Positions 53,882 through 62,381 of a stretch of 64,000 nt of DNA are shown one piece after another. The DNA lies in assembly GCF_009831235.1 (NCBI RefSeq), contig NZ_WUUL01000009.1:1-64000 (forward strand). The letters are read 5' to 3'. The notes below the pieces were generated by a model. It saw nothing but the letters and a program-made list of their open reading frames with translations, made no database searches and was not told where the DNA came from. A program made the position numbers and the translations under genes. The DNA comes from Shimazuella alba (lineage in GTDB: Bacteria; Bacillota; Bacilli; Thermoactinomycetales; Thermoactinomycetaceae). Each line of letters begins with the position of its first letter. Within the stretch, counting starts at the first letter, position 1.

Positions 53882-54277
53882 ATGTCATTGCTACCATATG
53901 ACCCGTTTGAACAACTAAGCAGAGTATTCGATCGTTTCTTTTCTGACTTTCCATCCATTCTTGGAACCCAGCAGCAATTTGGTGTGATGCAAGTGGATGT
54001 ACAGGAAACAGAGAAAGAAGTTGTAGTCACTTGCAATATTCCGGGACTAACCCGAAAAGAAGATGTAAACATACAAATGGAAAATGATATCTTAACGATC
54101 AGGGCTTCCGTCAACAAAATGGTAGATATCAAGGAAGACAATATGCTTCGCCGAGAGAGCTATGCGGGAAGGTTTCATCGCTCTATCCCCTTACCAAGCC
54201 CTGTATCCCACGAAGGAGTCAAAACCTCCTATCGGAATGACGTGTTCGAGATCAGGATGACAAAATCAAGGAGATAA
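53882..54277 (+). CDS. Hsp20/alpha-crystallin small heat shock protein
   Basis: A 131-residue holdase. The alpha-crystallin domain runs from about 35 to 125 and includes VQETEKEVVVTCNIPGLTRK, GRFHRSIPLP and the terminal NDVFEIRMTKSRR. AAGGAGG precedes the ATG. It stands alone between leader C7 and a terminator. No CIRCE-type dyad was seen upstream. Confidence 0.93.
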   Translation: MSLLPYDPFEQLSRVFDRFFSDFPSILGTQQQFGVMQVDVQETEKEVVVTCNIPGLTRKEDVNIQMENDILTIRASVNKMVDIKEDNMLRRESYAGRFHRSIPLPSPVSHEGVKTSYRNDVFEIRMTKSRR

Positions 54278-54317
54278 CAGGAAGCAGATCGATGTCGTTT
54301 TTTATTTCAGTAATAGC

Positions 54318-54353
54318 AAAGCTGATTCTTATGATAGGGAATCAGCTTTTTTC
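54318..54353. terminator. Bidirectional terminator between hsp20 and xth
   Basis: AAAGCTGATTC and GAATCAGCTTT pair over 11 bp, with T run on the plus side. Confidence 0.85.
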
Positions 54354-54362
54354 ATTAAAGAA

Positions 54363-55121
54363 CTACATATCCATCTCCAACTCGATCGGACAATGATCCG
54401 AGCCCATAATCTGATTACGAATTCTCGCTTCTTTGATCTTATTTTTCAGCCGTTTTGATACTACAAAATAATCGAGACGCCATCCAGAATTTTTCGCTCT
54501 CGCATTTGCAAAATGGGACCACCAAGTGTAAGCACCTTCTTGATTTGGATAGAGATAACGATATGTATCGATAAATCCTTTATCTAATAGCAAACTAAAC
54601 TTCTCTCTTTCTTGATCAGAGAAACCTGCACTTTTCCGATTGGTTTTCGGATTTTTGATATCGATTTCTTGGTGGGCAACATTGAGATCACCGCAAAAAA
54701 TGACAGGTTTGTGTTTATCCAATCGTTTGATATAGTCCAAAAAAACCTCTTCCCACTCCATTCGATAATCTAGACGTGCTAAACCTCGCTTCGAATTGGG
54801 TGTGTAGACAGTTAGCAAATAAAAGTCTTCAAACACCATCGTGATAACTCTGCCTTCTCGATCATGTTCTTCGATATCCAGTCCATATGTAACAGCAAGT
54901 GGCTCTTCCTTGGTAAAAATAGCAGTTCCAGAGTAGCCTTTTTTCTCTGCGTAGTTCCAATACGTATAATATCCCTTTAAATCAAGATCCATTTGCCCTT
55001 CTTGTATCTTTGTCTCTTGTAGACAAAAAATATCCGCATCTACTTCTTGAAAATAGTTTTGAAAATCCCCCTGTTTTGTAGCTGCGCGAAGCCCGTTTAC
55101 ATTCCATGATACGAATTTCAT
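54363..55121 (-). CDS. xth: Exodeoxyribonuclease III / AP endonuclease
   Basis: A 252-residue Mg-dependent DNA repair nuclease of the exonuclease III family. The signature motifs are present: MKFVSWNVNGLRA at the start, LQETKI near 34, GDLNVAH near 145, and SDHCPI near 243. It cleaves at abasic sites and trims 3' blocks. Weak ribosome site; the start is fixed by the family N terminus. Confidence 0.95.
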   Translation of the reverse strand: MKFVSWNVNGLRAATKQGDFQNYFQEVDADIFCLQETKIQEGQMDLDLKGYYTYWNYAEKKGYSGTAIFTKEEPLAVTYGLDIEEHDREGRVITMVFEDFYLLTVYTPNSKRGLARLDYRMEWEEVFLDYIKRLDKHKPVIFCGDLNVAHQEIDIKNPKTNRKSAGFSDQEREKFSLLLDKGFIDTYRYLYPNQEGAYTWWSHFANARAKNSGWRLDYFVVSKRLKNKIKEARIRNQIMGSDHCPIELEMDM

Positions 55122-55320
55122 TTATGTTCCCCCATGATTTCAACATCGGACATTTGTTCTGTCTCAAGTACATTATATCTTTGTGAGCGAGAAAACCAAA
55201 GCTTCAGCGATGAGATGAAAGAGAAAATCAGGCAATGAAGGGGGTTTTACTCCTCTCATAAGTCTTACATTTTTCGGAAAAATATTTACAAACTCTTGTT
55301 CGCATTATAATATTCACCAT
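55122..55320. other. Upstream region of xth
   Basis: About 200 bases with nothing recognised besides the likely xth promoter. Confidence 0.4.
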
Positions 55321-55460
55321 GAGCAGTCGATAACCAAGCTGCTTAAATGATTCATAAGAACATCTAAACCGTGGGGCTCACGGGGTTAGCTTGATAATGA
55401 AGTGGTCATGAGAGACTATCGTCCCAAGAATCCTCCGCATTCATGCATGGGGAGTGGGCA
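55321..55460 (+). mobile_element. Solitary IS200/IS605 (TnpB-type) right end / omega-RNA remnant
   Basis: Reads AAACCGTGGGGCTCACGGGG, TTAGCTTGATAATGAAGTGG, CCCAAGAATCCTCCGCATTC and ATGCATGGGGAGTGGGCAAA. The last two form the terminal hairpin of IS605/IS1341 elements, with the usual AAGAATC...GGGGAGTG pattern. No transposase or tnpB adjoins. A GC-rich cysteine-rich gene begins 126 bases downstream. Confidence 0.72.
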
Positions 55461-55585
55461 AAAAGGAGAATAAACCCATTTGTATCTTACAAAAACTGTT
55501 TGCAATATTTATGTTACAATTATCAATAAAGGAGCTCTTGCATGAAGAGAGCCATTTGTCCCATCACACAGAGAAAGGCTTTCCC

Positions 55586-55786
55586 ATGGCAGAAAAGCAG
55601 CAGGGATGTGACTATCTCGGAACTACCCAAGTAAGCACTGCTCCCAACGGTGCTGCACTTGGTACAAACAACAGCACATGTGGAGATACTCCCGTTTGTG
55701 ATGGTTGTGGCAAGTGTAAGTTTCATCATCACAGGGTCGGTCTGAGTCCTTGGAATATCCATACTTTCGGAACTTCCTCGGATTGA
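55586..55786 (+). CDS. Cysteine-rich 66-aa protein, GC-richer orphan
   Basis: Begins MAEKQQGCDYLGTTQ; cysteines are arranged as C..., TCGDTPVCDGCGKCKFHHH. The C-D-G-C-G-K-C-K-F-H-H-H segment is a likely metal or cluster site. AGAAAGG lies upstream and a strong hairpin follows. Longer in-frame starts exist but run through the omega-RNA remnant region. Function unknown. Confidence 0.55.
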   Translation: MAEKQQGCDYLGTTQVSTAPNGAALGTNNSTCGDTPVCDGCGKCKFHHHRVGLSPWNIHTFGTSSD

Positions 55787-55802
55787 TGCGCTTACACTCT
55801 GT

Positions 55803-55840
55803 CCCTGTCACATCTACGATGTGGCAGGGGCATCCATTTT
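55803..55840 (+). terminator. Terminator of the cysteine-rich gene
   Basis: CCCTGTCACATC and GATGTGGCAGGG form a 12-bp stem with one G-T pair and a 3-base loop, then TTTTC. Confidence 0.85.
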
Positions 55841-55883
55841 CATATTTCATCACATTAAAAACAAAATATTCCCCACAAAACAA

Positions 55884-55936
55884 AAAACACGCTATGCTTT
55901 CTCTCCGATTAATAAATGGAAGCATGGCGTTTTCTG
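55884..55936. terminator. Large hairpin
   Basis: AAAACACGCTATGCTT and AAGCATGGCGTTTT pair with minor mismatches across a 21-base loop. Orientation uncertain. Confidence 0.5.
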
Positions 55937-56097
55937 TGAATAAATTCATCAAAGAGGAAATTCATTTGTTTTCACAGGAATGCAAAAACACCTCTGATAG
56001 ATTGAAAGTAGTTAGAGACGAACAACTAAAAGCAGGGAAAAAATCTGGTAAACTTATGTGCTTGGTAAAGTCATTCTTAGCAATCACTTTAACATGA
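55924..56097 (+). CDS. Possible 57-aa basic protein
   Basis: MAFSVNKFIKEEIHLF and on to KSFLAITLT. The ATG sits in the right arm of the hairpin with only GGAAGC upstream. Codon content is plausible but there is no support from a known family. Confidence 0.25.
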   Translation: MAFSVNKFIKEEIHLFSQECKNTSDRLKVVRDEQLKAGKKSGKLMCLVKSFLAITLT

Positions 56098-56120
56098 TTG
56101 TTTTCATTTATATGTAAATA

Positions 56121-56158
56121 GTGGTCCCTCCTACTCGGAAAGCAGGAGGGATTGGCAC
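56121..56158. terminator. Hairpin after the 116-aa gene
   Basis: CCCTCCT and AGGAGGG with TGG(T)/(A)TTGGCA flanks, beside the end of the minus-strand gene at 56179. No strong T run. Confidence 0.55.
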
Positions 56159-56178
56159 TAGCGGGGAAAGAGAATTAC

Positions 56179-56529
56179 CTACCGCCACCGACCGCCAGTT
56201 ACTGCATTGAGCATGTCCAGATACAGATCGTCCCGCTTAGTGTGGTCGATCTCCTCCGTGATCTTGGTCACCTTATCCAGAGAAGCTGTACGAATACGCT
56301 CGTAGTCGGTCCTCGCCTTGCTCTCTGCTTTTTGCATTTTGCGGAGATTGTTCCCGCTGGCCTTCGTATTGCCCTCGAGTTCGTCCGTGACCTTCAGCTG
56401 TTCCAGCTTGGCCTGACCGGTGCTGATGGCGGCTTCAGCCAACGTGCGCACTGCGCCCGAGTCAAGGCCACTTGTTTGCTTTGCGAACATTCGCAGGAGC
56501 TCGTCGACAGTCGCAGGGGTCTTAAGCAT
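56179..56529 (-). CDS. Unknown 116-aa helical protein, GC-rich
   Basis: Begins MLKTPATVDELLRMFAKQ; almost wholly charged amphipathic helix (KASGNNLRKMQKAESKARTD), ending in GGRWR. AGAGAAG lies before the ATG at 56529. Composition is much richer in GC than the neighbours, like the mini-genes at 42811, 47490 and the remnant at 46964. It may be phage- or plasmid-derived; no function. Confidence 0.5.
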   Translation of the reverse strand: MLKTPATVDELLRMFAKQTSGLDSGAVRTLAEAAISTGQAKLEQLKVTDELEGNTKASGNNLRKMQKAESKARTDYERIRTASLDKVTKITEEIDHTKRDDLYLDMLNAVTGGRWR

Positions 56530-56752
56530 AGTCTTCTCTTTTCTCGCTAGACGGATAACCAATAAGTGTTGGCTATCATCTATTTTATCAGATGAATATA
56601 AAAATAAAATATAAAATGATATCCATTACTGATAAAACACATTCTCCCATGGAAATTACTTATTCCAAAAATATATTTGAAAAAGAATCACCACATCTTG
56701 TTTGACTGATATGCTAGAGGAAATCTGTCTGAATGTTAACTAGGAGGTACAA

Positions 56753-57302
56753 ATGTTCCTAAAAGATATTCCCGAGCTGTCTGCATATGAAATTGGGGAT
56801 TGGTCTTATTGCTCGGAAGGTTGTAAAGTCCTTAAGGAACAACACTAAAGGTAGGTAAGTTTTGTTCGTTTGCAGACCATGTGAGCATTTTTTAGAAGGA
56901 GAACATCGAACAGATTGGGTTACGACTTATCCATTTAACGTCCTTGTTCCAGAAGGTGCGGAGTTTCATAGTCATCCAAAAACCAGAGGAGATGTAGTCA
57001 TTGGTCATGATGTCTGGATCGGCAGCGGAGCAGTGATCATGTCAGGAGTCAAAATCGGAAGCGGAGCGGTTATTTGGGCTAGAAGTGTGGTAACAAAAGA
57101 TGTTCCATCATATGGAATAGCCGCAGGTAATCCAGCAAAATTTACCCGTCATCGCTTCTCATTGGAAGAAATCGAAGCACTTCAACGAATTTCTTGGTGG
57201 GATTGGGATATATCTAGGATTAAAGAGGCATTTCCCTTGCTTCTTCCAAATAATGTAAGGGAATTCCTCCATTTATTTGACCCTCTACAACAATGGAAGT
57301 AG
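56753..57302 (+). pseudogene. Frameshifted Vat/CatB-type xenobiotic acetyltransferase
   Basis: Hexapeptide-repeat acetyltransferase of the streptogramin/chloramphenicol group. The N terminus FLKDIPELSAYEIGDWSYCS begins at the ATG with GGAGG upstream, but the frame is lost at about 56840-56910; a T appears missing in the run within GTGAGCATTTTTTAGAAGG. From 56862 the correct frame continues as HRTDWVTTYPFNVLVP, GSGAVIMSGVKIGSGAVIW and on to the family C terminus. It is probably inactive. Confidence 0.82.
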
Positions 57303-57529
57303 TAAATGCGGGATGATCGCCCATCATTTCGATGGAGTCGGTCGTTCCATTTTTATGTAACCATTCCCTTTTATAAACATCACTCCAAAAGTCATATTTT
57401 CTTGTCATAAAAGCATCCAAATGTAGAAGTCTAGTTGTTTAAAAATACATAGTATTCCTATATAATATTGAATAGTTAGTATTTTAAAACATATTAACTT
57501 TAATCCTTCATAAGGTAGGCGATTACGAT

Positions 57530-57904
57530 ATGATGAAAAAGATTGCTCTTTTTGCTGTATTCGCTTTCGCCCTTGTATCAGGGCTCACACTCCAAGCAGA
57601 CGATTCATACGCAAAAACGTATAAATCTGGTTGGGCTAAATTTAAAAACTATTTCATTACCGATACATTCTATCTTCCAGCAGGTACCTACACTTACAAA
57701 AACAGCAGCTCTCCTACTAAAGCACAATACAAAGTATGTATCTATAAAGGATCAACAGTTACAAACTGTAGAACCTTAAAAGGTGGCAATAGCTCCGTGG
57801 ATTATAGCTTTAAAACAGGTGGAAATTACAAAATTAAATTTCAAGCTGTTAACTTAGGAGGAGCTTCGCAAATTTATGTCTCTAAATATGGGGTTGGTAA
57901 TTAA
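57530..57904 (+). CDS. Small secreted protein of unknown function
   Basis: A 124-residue protein with a signal peptide (KKIALFAVFAFALVSGLTL, cleavage near 27). The mature part is basic and aromatic with two cysteines (YKVCIYKG and VTNCRTL), probably a disulfide, and a beta-rich pattern. AGGTAGG lies upstream of two adjacent ATGs. A hairpin follows. Not recognised; similar in style to the secreted protein at 34030. Confidence 0.68.
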   Translation: MMKKIALFAVFAFALVSGLTLQADDSYAKTYKSGWAKFKNYFITDTFYLPAGTYTYKNSSSPTKAQYKVCIYKGSTVTNCRTLKGGNSSVDYSFKTGGNYKIKFQAVNLGGASQIYVSKYGVGN

Positions 57905-57971
57905 AACAAATAGCTTCACCCATTTTGATATTTAAGAATATCGAATGTGGTTTATTGTGAAACTATCTATT

Positions 57972-58002
57972 GTCACTCGCTCCTAGTGGGTGATCTTTTT
58001 TT
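57972..58002 (+). terminator. Terminator of the secreted protein gene
   Basis: TCACTC and GGGTGA pair (with one G-T pair) before CTTTTTTTATTTTT. Confidence 0.65.
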
Positions 58003-58037
58003 ATTTTTCCAACTACAGTGGGCAGCAAAACGAAGGC

Positions 58038-58419
58038 TATCTCTTCTTTTGAACAAAAATGGATAACCGGCTGATTACTTCAGACATCAGTCGGTCTACA
58101 TGCTCCCTAACACTCCTTACAGGGACAGGGCGCTTTTGCAGATCAATGAAATGTTTCATCGTCTTATCCAGAAGAACCATCTGTGCACGCACATCCTTTG
58201 CCCTTCGACCCAAACGGAACTAATGTTCGTGCTGCTCCAGCTCCTTTAGGATCTCTTGAAGCTCTACCTTAGCTTCACCTCTTGCGTTGGGCATATACTG
58301 CTTCACGATAAAATCGTACCATCACGCAATGAACGCTTCATCTGAGCACAATAACGATCTATCTTCTGCTGATCCGCCCAGTCCTTGTCGATTTCTTTAA
58401 AAATCTTCTTCTCAGACAT
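58038..58419 (-). pseudogene. GC-rich pseudogene with frameshift and stop
   Basis: Starts MSEKKIFKEIDKDWADQQKI with AGAGG upstream. The frame is lost near 58310 and continues as YDFIVKQYMPNARGEAKVEL, meets an in-frame TAG, and goes on through KDVRAQMVLLDKTMKHFIDL to the end. The intact protein would have been about 125 residues, helical and charged. Family not recognised. Confidence 0.55.
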
Positions 58420-58510
58420 AAATGCCTCTCTTGAGTGAAAATAGAGGGAACTTAACTTCTTTATCCTAATTTAGGTATGTTCTTTTCTCAAGTAAGAATA
58501 TAATATTGTT

Positions 58511-59101
58511 CTAAGTCACAAATCTTTTTCCCCAAGGTTTTAAATAAGAAATGGCTGTCAAGAAAACTAGTATTCCTAAAATAATGAAAATGCCCAATAA
58601 TATATTTCTCTGATTTGCTAGAAAATCAATATTTTTCGCTGGATCGATTCCTTTGTGGAAAAGCGCTTGAAAAGATACATGAATCCAATAACCAATAAAC
58701 GTACTGCCAAAAAGAATGGTTGTAAGATTTCCTATCCATTTAACTATTATCCAGTAATAGGTAATTAATCCCCACGTACCTATGGCTAACCAAACTCCTG
58801 TTATCAAACTCCCTAGTGCGCCAGGAACGATCAAATAGAAATCAAATATATACATGAAAAAGTGAGCTGCATTTATGAGTGCACGATCAGTAGTATTCAT
58901 CGCAAAAATACTCAAACACACAATTGCTAAAACACCTGTGAAATATATCATCACAAACAGTACATGAAAAATAACCCACCATCTTTTTTGTTTTGCATTC
59001 AGTTTGATCACCTTCTTTTTTCCAAGAATCAAAATTGGCACAGTCAAGAGGATAATGAGTAATAATGTCCACAAAAGGCCCATGAATAATTCAGTTATCA
59101 T
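58511..59101 (-). CDS. Multi-pass membrane protein of unknown function
   Basis: About 196 residues with five hydrophobic segments, resembling DUF2269-type integral membrane proteins. The ATG at 59101 is selected because TTAGGAG lies eight bases upstream. The C terminus is basic (KPWGKRFVT). No catalytic motif. Confidence 0.7.
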   Translation of the reverse strand: MITELFMGLLWTLLLIILLTVPILILGKKKVIKLNAKQKRWWVIFHVLFVMIYFTGVLAIVCLSIFAMNTTDRALINAAHFFMYIFDFYLIVPGALGSLITGVWLAIGTWGLITYYWIIVKWIGNLTTILFGSTFIGYWIHVSFQALFHKGIDPAKNIDFLANQRNILLGIFIILGILVFLTAISYLKPWGKRFVT

Positions 59102-59275
59102 TTCTATCACTCCTAATGATTTTTCCATAAAATTATCTTACAACGAATACCCTGACACCTATTGTCAGTTAGATGAGGAGGATAGAAAAAATTACTTAAA
59201 AACAGGAGCATCATATATTTCTACGTTAATTCATGCACTTTTAGAAATGGTAATTATAGCGAAAAAGAAAACCGC

Positions 59276-60139
59276 CTAATCATCGGCGGTCAGTGATTGA
59301 TAAATATTTTCTGTGTACTTTGTGATCGCTTCATCATAATCTGGATACACATACCCCAGACTTTCGGCCACAGAGTTGGAGTATTGTCTAAATAACGCAT
59401 AGCAAATAAGAAGAGACTGCCACACATTTTGGTAGCTACTTATGGAATAAGTAGAAAGCAATGTTTCCCATATTTCTTTTGGGAGATAGCGATCAATGAA
59501 TTTATAGTTCTTTCCCACACTAAAGGAATATCCATGCTCTAATCCAATTTGCCAAGACATCATTCGTAACAAATTCGGTCGAGTAATCTCGTTTAAATGA
59601 TCTATTGCAAACAGGATTTCTTTTCTCGCTAATCCTTTTACAACATAAGTGGAAACCATCCAAAATTCATTACAGCAATCATCAAATTCTCTTGCAGTAG
59701 GCTTTTTTATCCAATATTGACGGTCGTTTGCGATCACTTCTGTCTGCATAAGAGCATCTTTATCAAGCAAAACTTCCACTAAACCATCACTATTTGTAAA
59801 GTATTCATCTACTTCTTTCATCGGAATTAGGGTCAAATCTAATTTATTGCCATCTTCAAATAAAATGATGTACGAAAACCAATTTCCTAATTCCGGTGGG
59901 AAAAGCTCCATATCTTCCGGTTTTTGCATCATCGCACGCCGTCCAAAAACATTCAGCCAGTGATCATTCTCTTTGAAAGAATCCATATCTGTTACAAAAT
60001 AAGAGATATCATAATCTTGGAACATGTCTTTGGGGATATTTTTGTTTGTACGTGATCCTTCCAGCGTTACCAATCGAATGCGGTTGTCGTTCCTCGCAAA
60101 ATCAACCAGCATCTTCATCATTTCTTGTTCATTTCTCAT
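59276..60139 (-). CDS. Aminoglycoside 6-adenylyltransferase (AadK/ANT(6) family)
   Basis: A 287-residue nucleotidyltransferase that in this family adenylylates streptomycin. The active-site motif is LEGSRTN then FQDYDISYFVTD (residues about 26-52), the G-S...D-x-D core. Chromosomal members occur in many Bacillales. Start at ATG 60139 with only weak ribosome site. It precedes a membrane protein and follows a kinase-like gene, but the spacing suggests separate transcripts. Resistance phenotype is not proved by sequence. Confidence 0.9.
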   Translation of the reverse strand: MRNEQEMMKMLVDFARNDNRIRLVTLEGSRTNKNIPKDMFQDYDISYFVTDMDSFKENDHWLNVFGRRAMMQKPEDMELFPPELGNWFSYIILFEDGNKLDLTLIPMKEVDEYFTNSDGLVEVLLDKDALMQTEVIANDRQYWIKKPTAREFDDCCNEFWMVSTYVVKGLARKEILFAIDHLNEITRPNLLRMMSWQIGLEHGYSFSVGKNYKFIDRYLPKEIWETLLSTYSISSYQNVWQSLLICYALFRQYSNSVAESLGYVYPDYDEAITKYTENIYQSLTADD

Positions 60140-60295
60140 GGTATTGTTTCATTTTCCTTTGTTTTAATATTGAATGGCTGTTAATCGAAGTAAACGATAT
60201 GGAGTCGTGGGAAATTCTTTATAAGGAGTGTAAAAGTTAAATACTCCGATCCCATCCATTGCGGGTTCCATCTTCATTCTAGCATGAAATTGTTC

Positions 60296-61234
60296 TCATA
60301 AGTTGCTGAGTTCTTTTGATAAGTTATCTAAGGTTTCAGCTCGATCATGATTATTTTGTTGATCGAAGAGAAGTTGTTCGGAGAACTCCCATACATCTTC
60401 CAGTTTTCGTTTGATTTGATAAAACAAAAGTGCATCCGGGTTAATTTTAAAATAGCGATGTGTTTTCTGATAGATACTTAAAAATTTATCGTAGTATGGC
60501 TTCTTTACAAAAAATATCATATCAGCTTCAGCTGGTGCTAATATTAGCCCTTCCCAATCAATTAACATCAGTTGTTTTTGGGATTGCATCAGATTCCAAT
60601 TGTGAATGTCTGTATGGCATAGAACCATTTTTAAATTCCTCTTTTTCAAGGATATCGATAAGCGCTCGAGCTCATCCATCCAATTTGTGATTTGTTCCAT
60701 GTAGGGATCTATTACTTCCCTTATATCATCTGGCATCGTATGATTCTCATCAATAAATAGATATCTTAGCTTTTGTAAGTATGGAATAGTGAAATCCTCT
60801 TTGATACCATTTGTTATTTGGGGTATTTCTCCCCCATATGAATGAAGTTCTGTAATGATATGGGACAGTTGCTCGATCTGTTCTTCAGTTAAGTCTCTAT
60901 CACCAATGGTTTCTCCAACAATATATTCATAAACGATATATATTCCCTTTTCGTCTTCACACTTGTAGTTTCCATTGATAGTCCATATAGGTACAACAAT
61001 TTTATCTTTCAAACAACTGTTTTGTAGAAGCCAAAACAAAATTGGCATGTATTCATCGATAAGAGCTGTCCATTTCTCGGTAGACGCTCTGTCTTTCTCA
61101 TAGACCTTTAAGAAATAAACATGCTCATCGGTAAAAACTTTATATGCAAGTGATGCCCATCCACCCTTTTGAGGTACAACATTTATAACATCTAAATTAT
61201 AATTTTCTTTCAAAATAGTATTAATATTATCCAT
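60296..61234 (-). CDS. Aminoglycoside-phosphotransferase-fold kinase
   Basis: A 312-residue kinase-like protein resembling the APH/ChoK group. The catalytic loop is CHTDIHNWNLM near 218 and the Mg-binding strand LIDWEGLILAPAEADM follows. The N lobe lysine is in YFLKVYEKD near 51. The ATG at 61234 with GAGGTG upstream is chosen over one further up. The substrate could be spectinomycin-like or a normal metabolite. Confidence 0.85.
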   Translation of the reverse strand: MDNINTILKENYNLDVINVVPQKGGWASLAYKVFTDEHVYFLKVYEKDRASTEKWTALIDEYMPILFWLLQNSCLKDKIVVPIWTINGNYKCEDEKGIYIVYEYIVGETIGDRDLTEEQIEQLSHIITELHSYGGEIPQITNGIKEDFTIPYLQKLRYLFIDENHTMPDDIREVIDPYMEQITNWMDELERLSISLKKRNLKMVLCHTDIHNWNLMQSQKQLMLIDWEGLILAPAEADMIFFVKKPYYDKFLSIYQKTHRYFKINPDALLFYQIKRKLEDVWEFSEQLLFDQQNNHDRAETLDNLSKELSNL

Positions 61235-61370
61235 ACAAACACCTCGAATATCATGCAAAGCCTCTTTCTTGAAAGATGCTTATCTATATCAAGTTTCTTT
61301 TATCATCAGTTGTCTAGACAGCAAAATACTGCCCAGTTGAAGTATACCAAAAGATGCACTTCTTGGAAGG

Positions 61371-61628
61371 CTACCTCATGAGGGTAGCAGTCGTGAGCCT
61401 TTTGTTCTTGCGATCCATGATAGAAACAGGTGCTCCCACCTGGAGATCTTTGCGATAAACGTTAACATAGCAAGGATCATTTACATTGGAAGAGTAGAGA
61501 GCGTACATCAACCATTCTGGGGTGTAACTCACGTCCTGCGTTGCACGTTTTAGTCCTAAAACTATTATAGGATAAAAACGGTCTCCTTGGCTCATAAACC
61601 GCAACCAAAAGGGTACATATGTTTGCAT
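61371..61628 (-). CDS. Unknown 85-aa protein
   Basis: Not recognised; frame ends within a hairpin (GCTACC/GGGTAGC). The middle reads PIIVLGLKRATQDVSYTPEW; no membrane segment. No ribosome site at the first ATG. Composition is slightly GC-richer than the neighbours. Confidence 0.4.
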   Translation of the reverse strand: MQTYVPFWLRFMSQGDRFYPIIVLGLKRATQDVSYTPEWLMYALYSSNVNDPCYVNVYRKDLQVGAPVSIMDRKNKRLTTATLMR

Positions 61629-61710
61629 ATACAGAGTTTGTGATGTAGAATAAGAAAAAGATCGTTATGATAGCTCGAGAGATGGTATTTCAGACAAAGG
61701 AGGTTTTCCA

Positions 61711-61995
61711 TTGATTGAAGCAAACATATACAAGACTACAAAACAGTGGAAAAGAGCCGTTCGTGAATCAGGCAAGGAGCATGTAGTAGTTTTAGATGAC
61801 AGCCCTATCCGATATCGCGTTATTGGGAAAGGGCCTTCCATTCTTGTAATTCATGGTATGTTTCATACTGCATACGATTTTCATAGACTTTGCAACAATC
61901 TTGCTAAGTTTTTTACGGTCTATGCGATAAAACAACATGATCGAGGGAATAAAGCTGTACAAGGATGGATTACCCTCTGCAAAAAGACAGGATGA
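61711..61995 (+). pseudogene. Truncated alpha/beta hydrolase
   Basis: The first 75 residues are the normal start of an alpha/beta hydrolase: IRYRVIGKGPSILVIHGMF with the HG oxyanion motif and then TVYAIKQHDRG. Family members have about 270 residues; here the frame ends at 94 without the GxSxG elbow. AAAGGAGG precedes the start. Probably a deletion remnant. Confidence 0.65.
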
Positions 61996-62064
61996 TTTAT
62001 TGTTGCGTGTAAAAAAACAACCCATGCACCTTATCTTTTATAAAAAATATACAAATCTATAAAA

Positions 62065-62103
62065 AACAAAAGCCTTGCTTGATCGAGCAAGGCTTTTGTT
62101 TTC
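62065..62103 (+). terminator. Strong terminator
   Basis: AAAAGCCTTGCT and AGCAAGGCTTTT form a 12-bp stem with TTG tract after it, downstream of the hydrolase fragment. Confidence 0.88.
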
Positions 62104-62381
62104 GTTTATATGAAATATGGATACTGATATATTTTAGGAATCGCATTCGACGACTAATATTCTTCATAACATTAAAAATGAAATAATAATCTATGTTTTT
62201 TCTCATCTCATGAAGCTTTCAGAGACCACCCGCACGTGTTATTTTCTTTCTTTTAATTGAACACTCCCACCACCTAGCTGACGCTCAGGGTGGGGGATTC
62301 TTAGGAACTCCCATCTACGGACAGAATGTTGCTTATAGCGAGAGTAATCTGTTAACGAAAGGCATTGTTTTATTGCGGAAC
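62104..62381. other. Gene-free region holding a TnpB right end
   Basis: Contains the third solo IS605-type right end and otherwise nothing recognised. Confidence 0.45.
62255..62325 (-). mobile_element. Solitary IS200/IS605 (TnpB-type) right end
   Basis: On the minus strand it reads GTTCCTAAGAATCCCCCACC, CTGAGCGTCAGCTAGGTGGT and GGGAGTGTTCAA. AAGAATCCCCCACC...GGTGGGAGTGT-CAA is the standard end of IS605/IS1341 elements. No tnpB adjoins; the helicase gene reading toward it is unrelated. Confidence 0.75.

Noticed and set aside
57303-57420. Minus-strand fragment reading KYDFWSDVYKREWLHKNG
   Set aside because: Only about 40 codons without start or ribosome site; perhaps a gene remnant, but too short to call.
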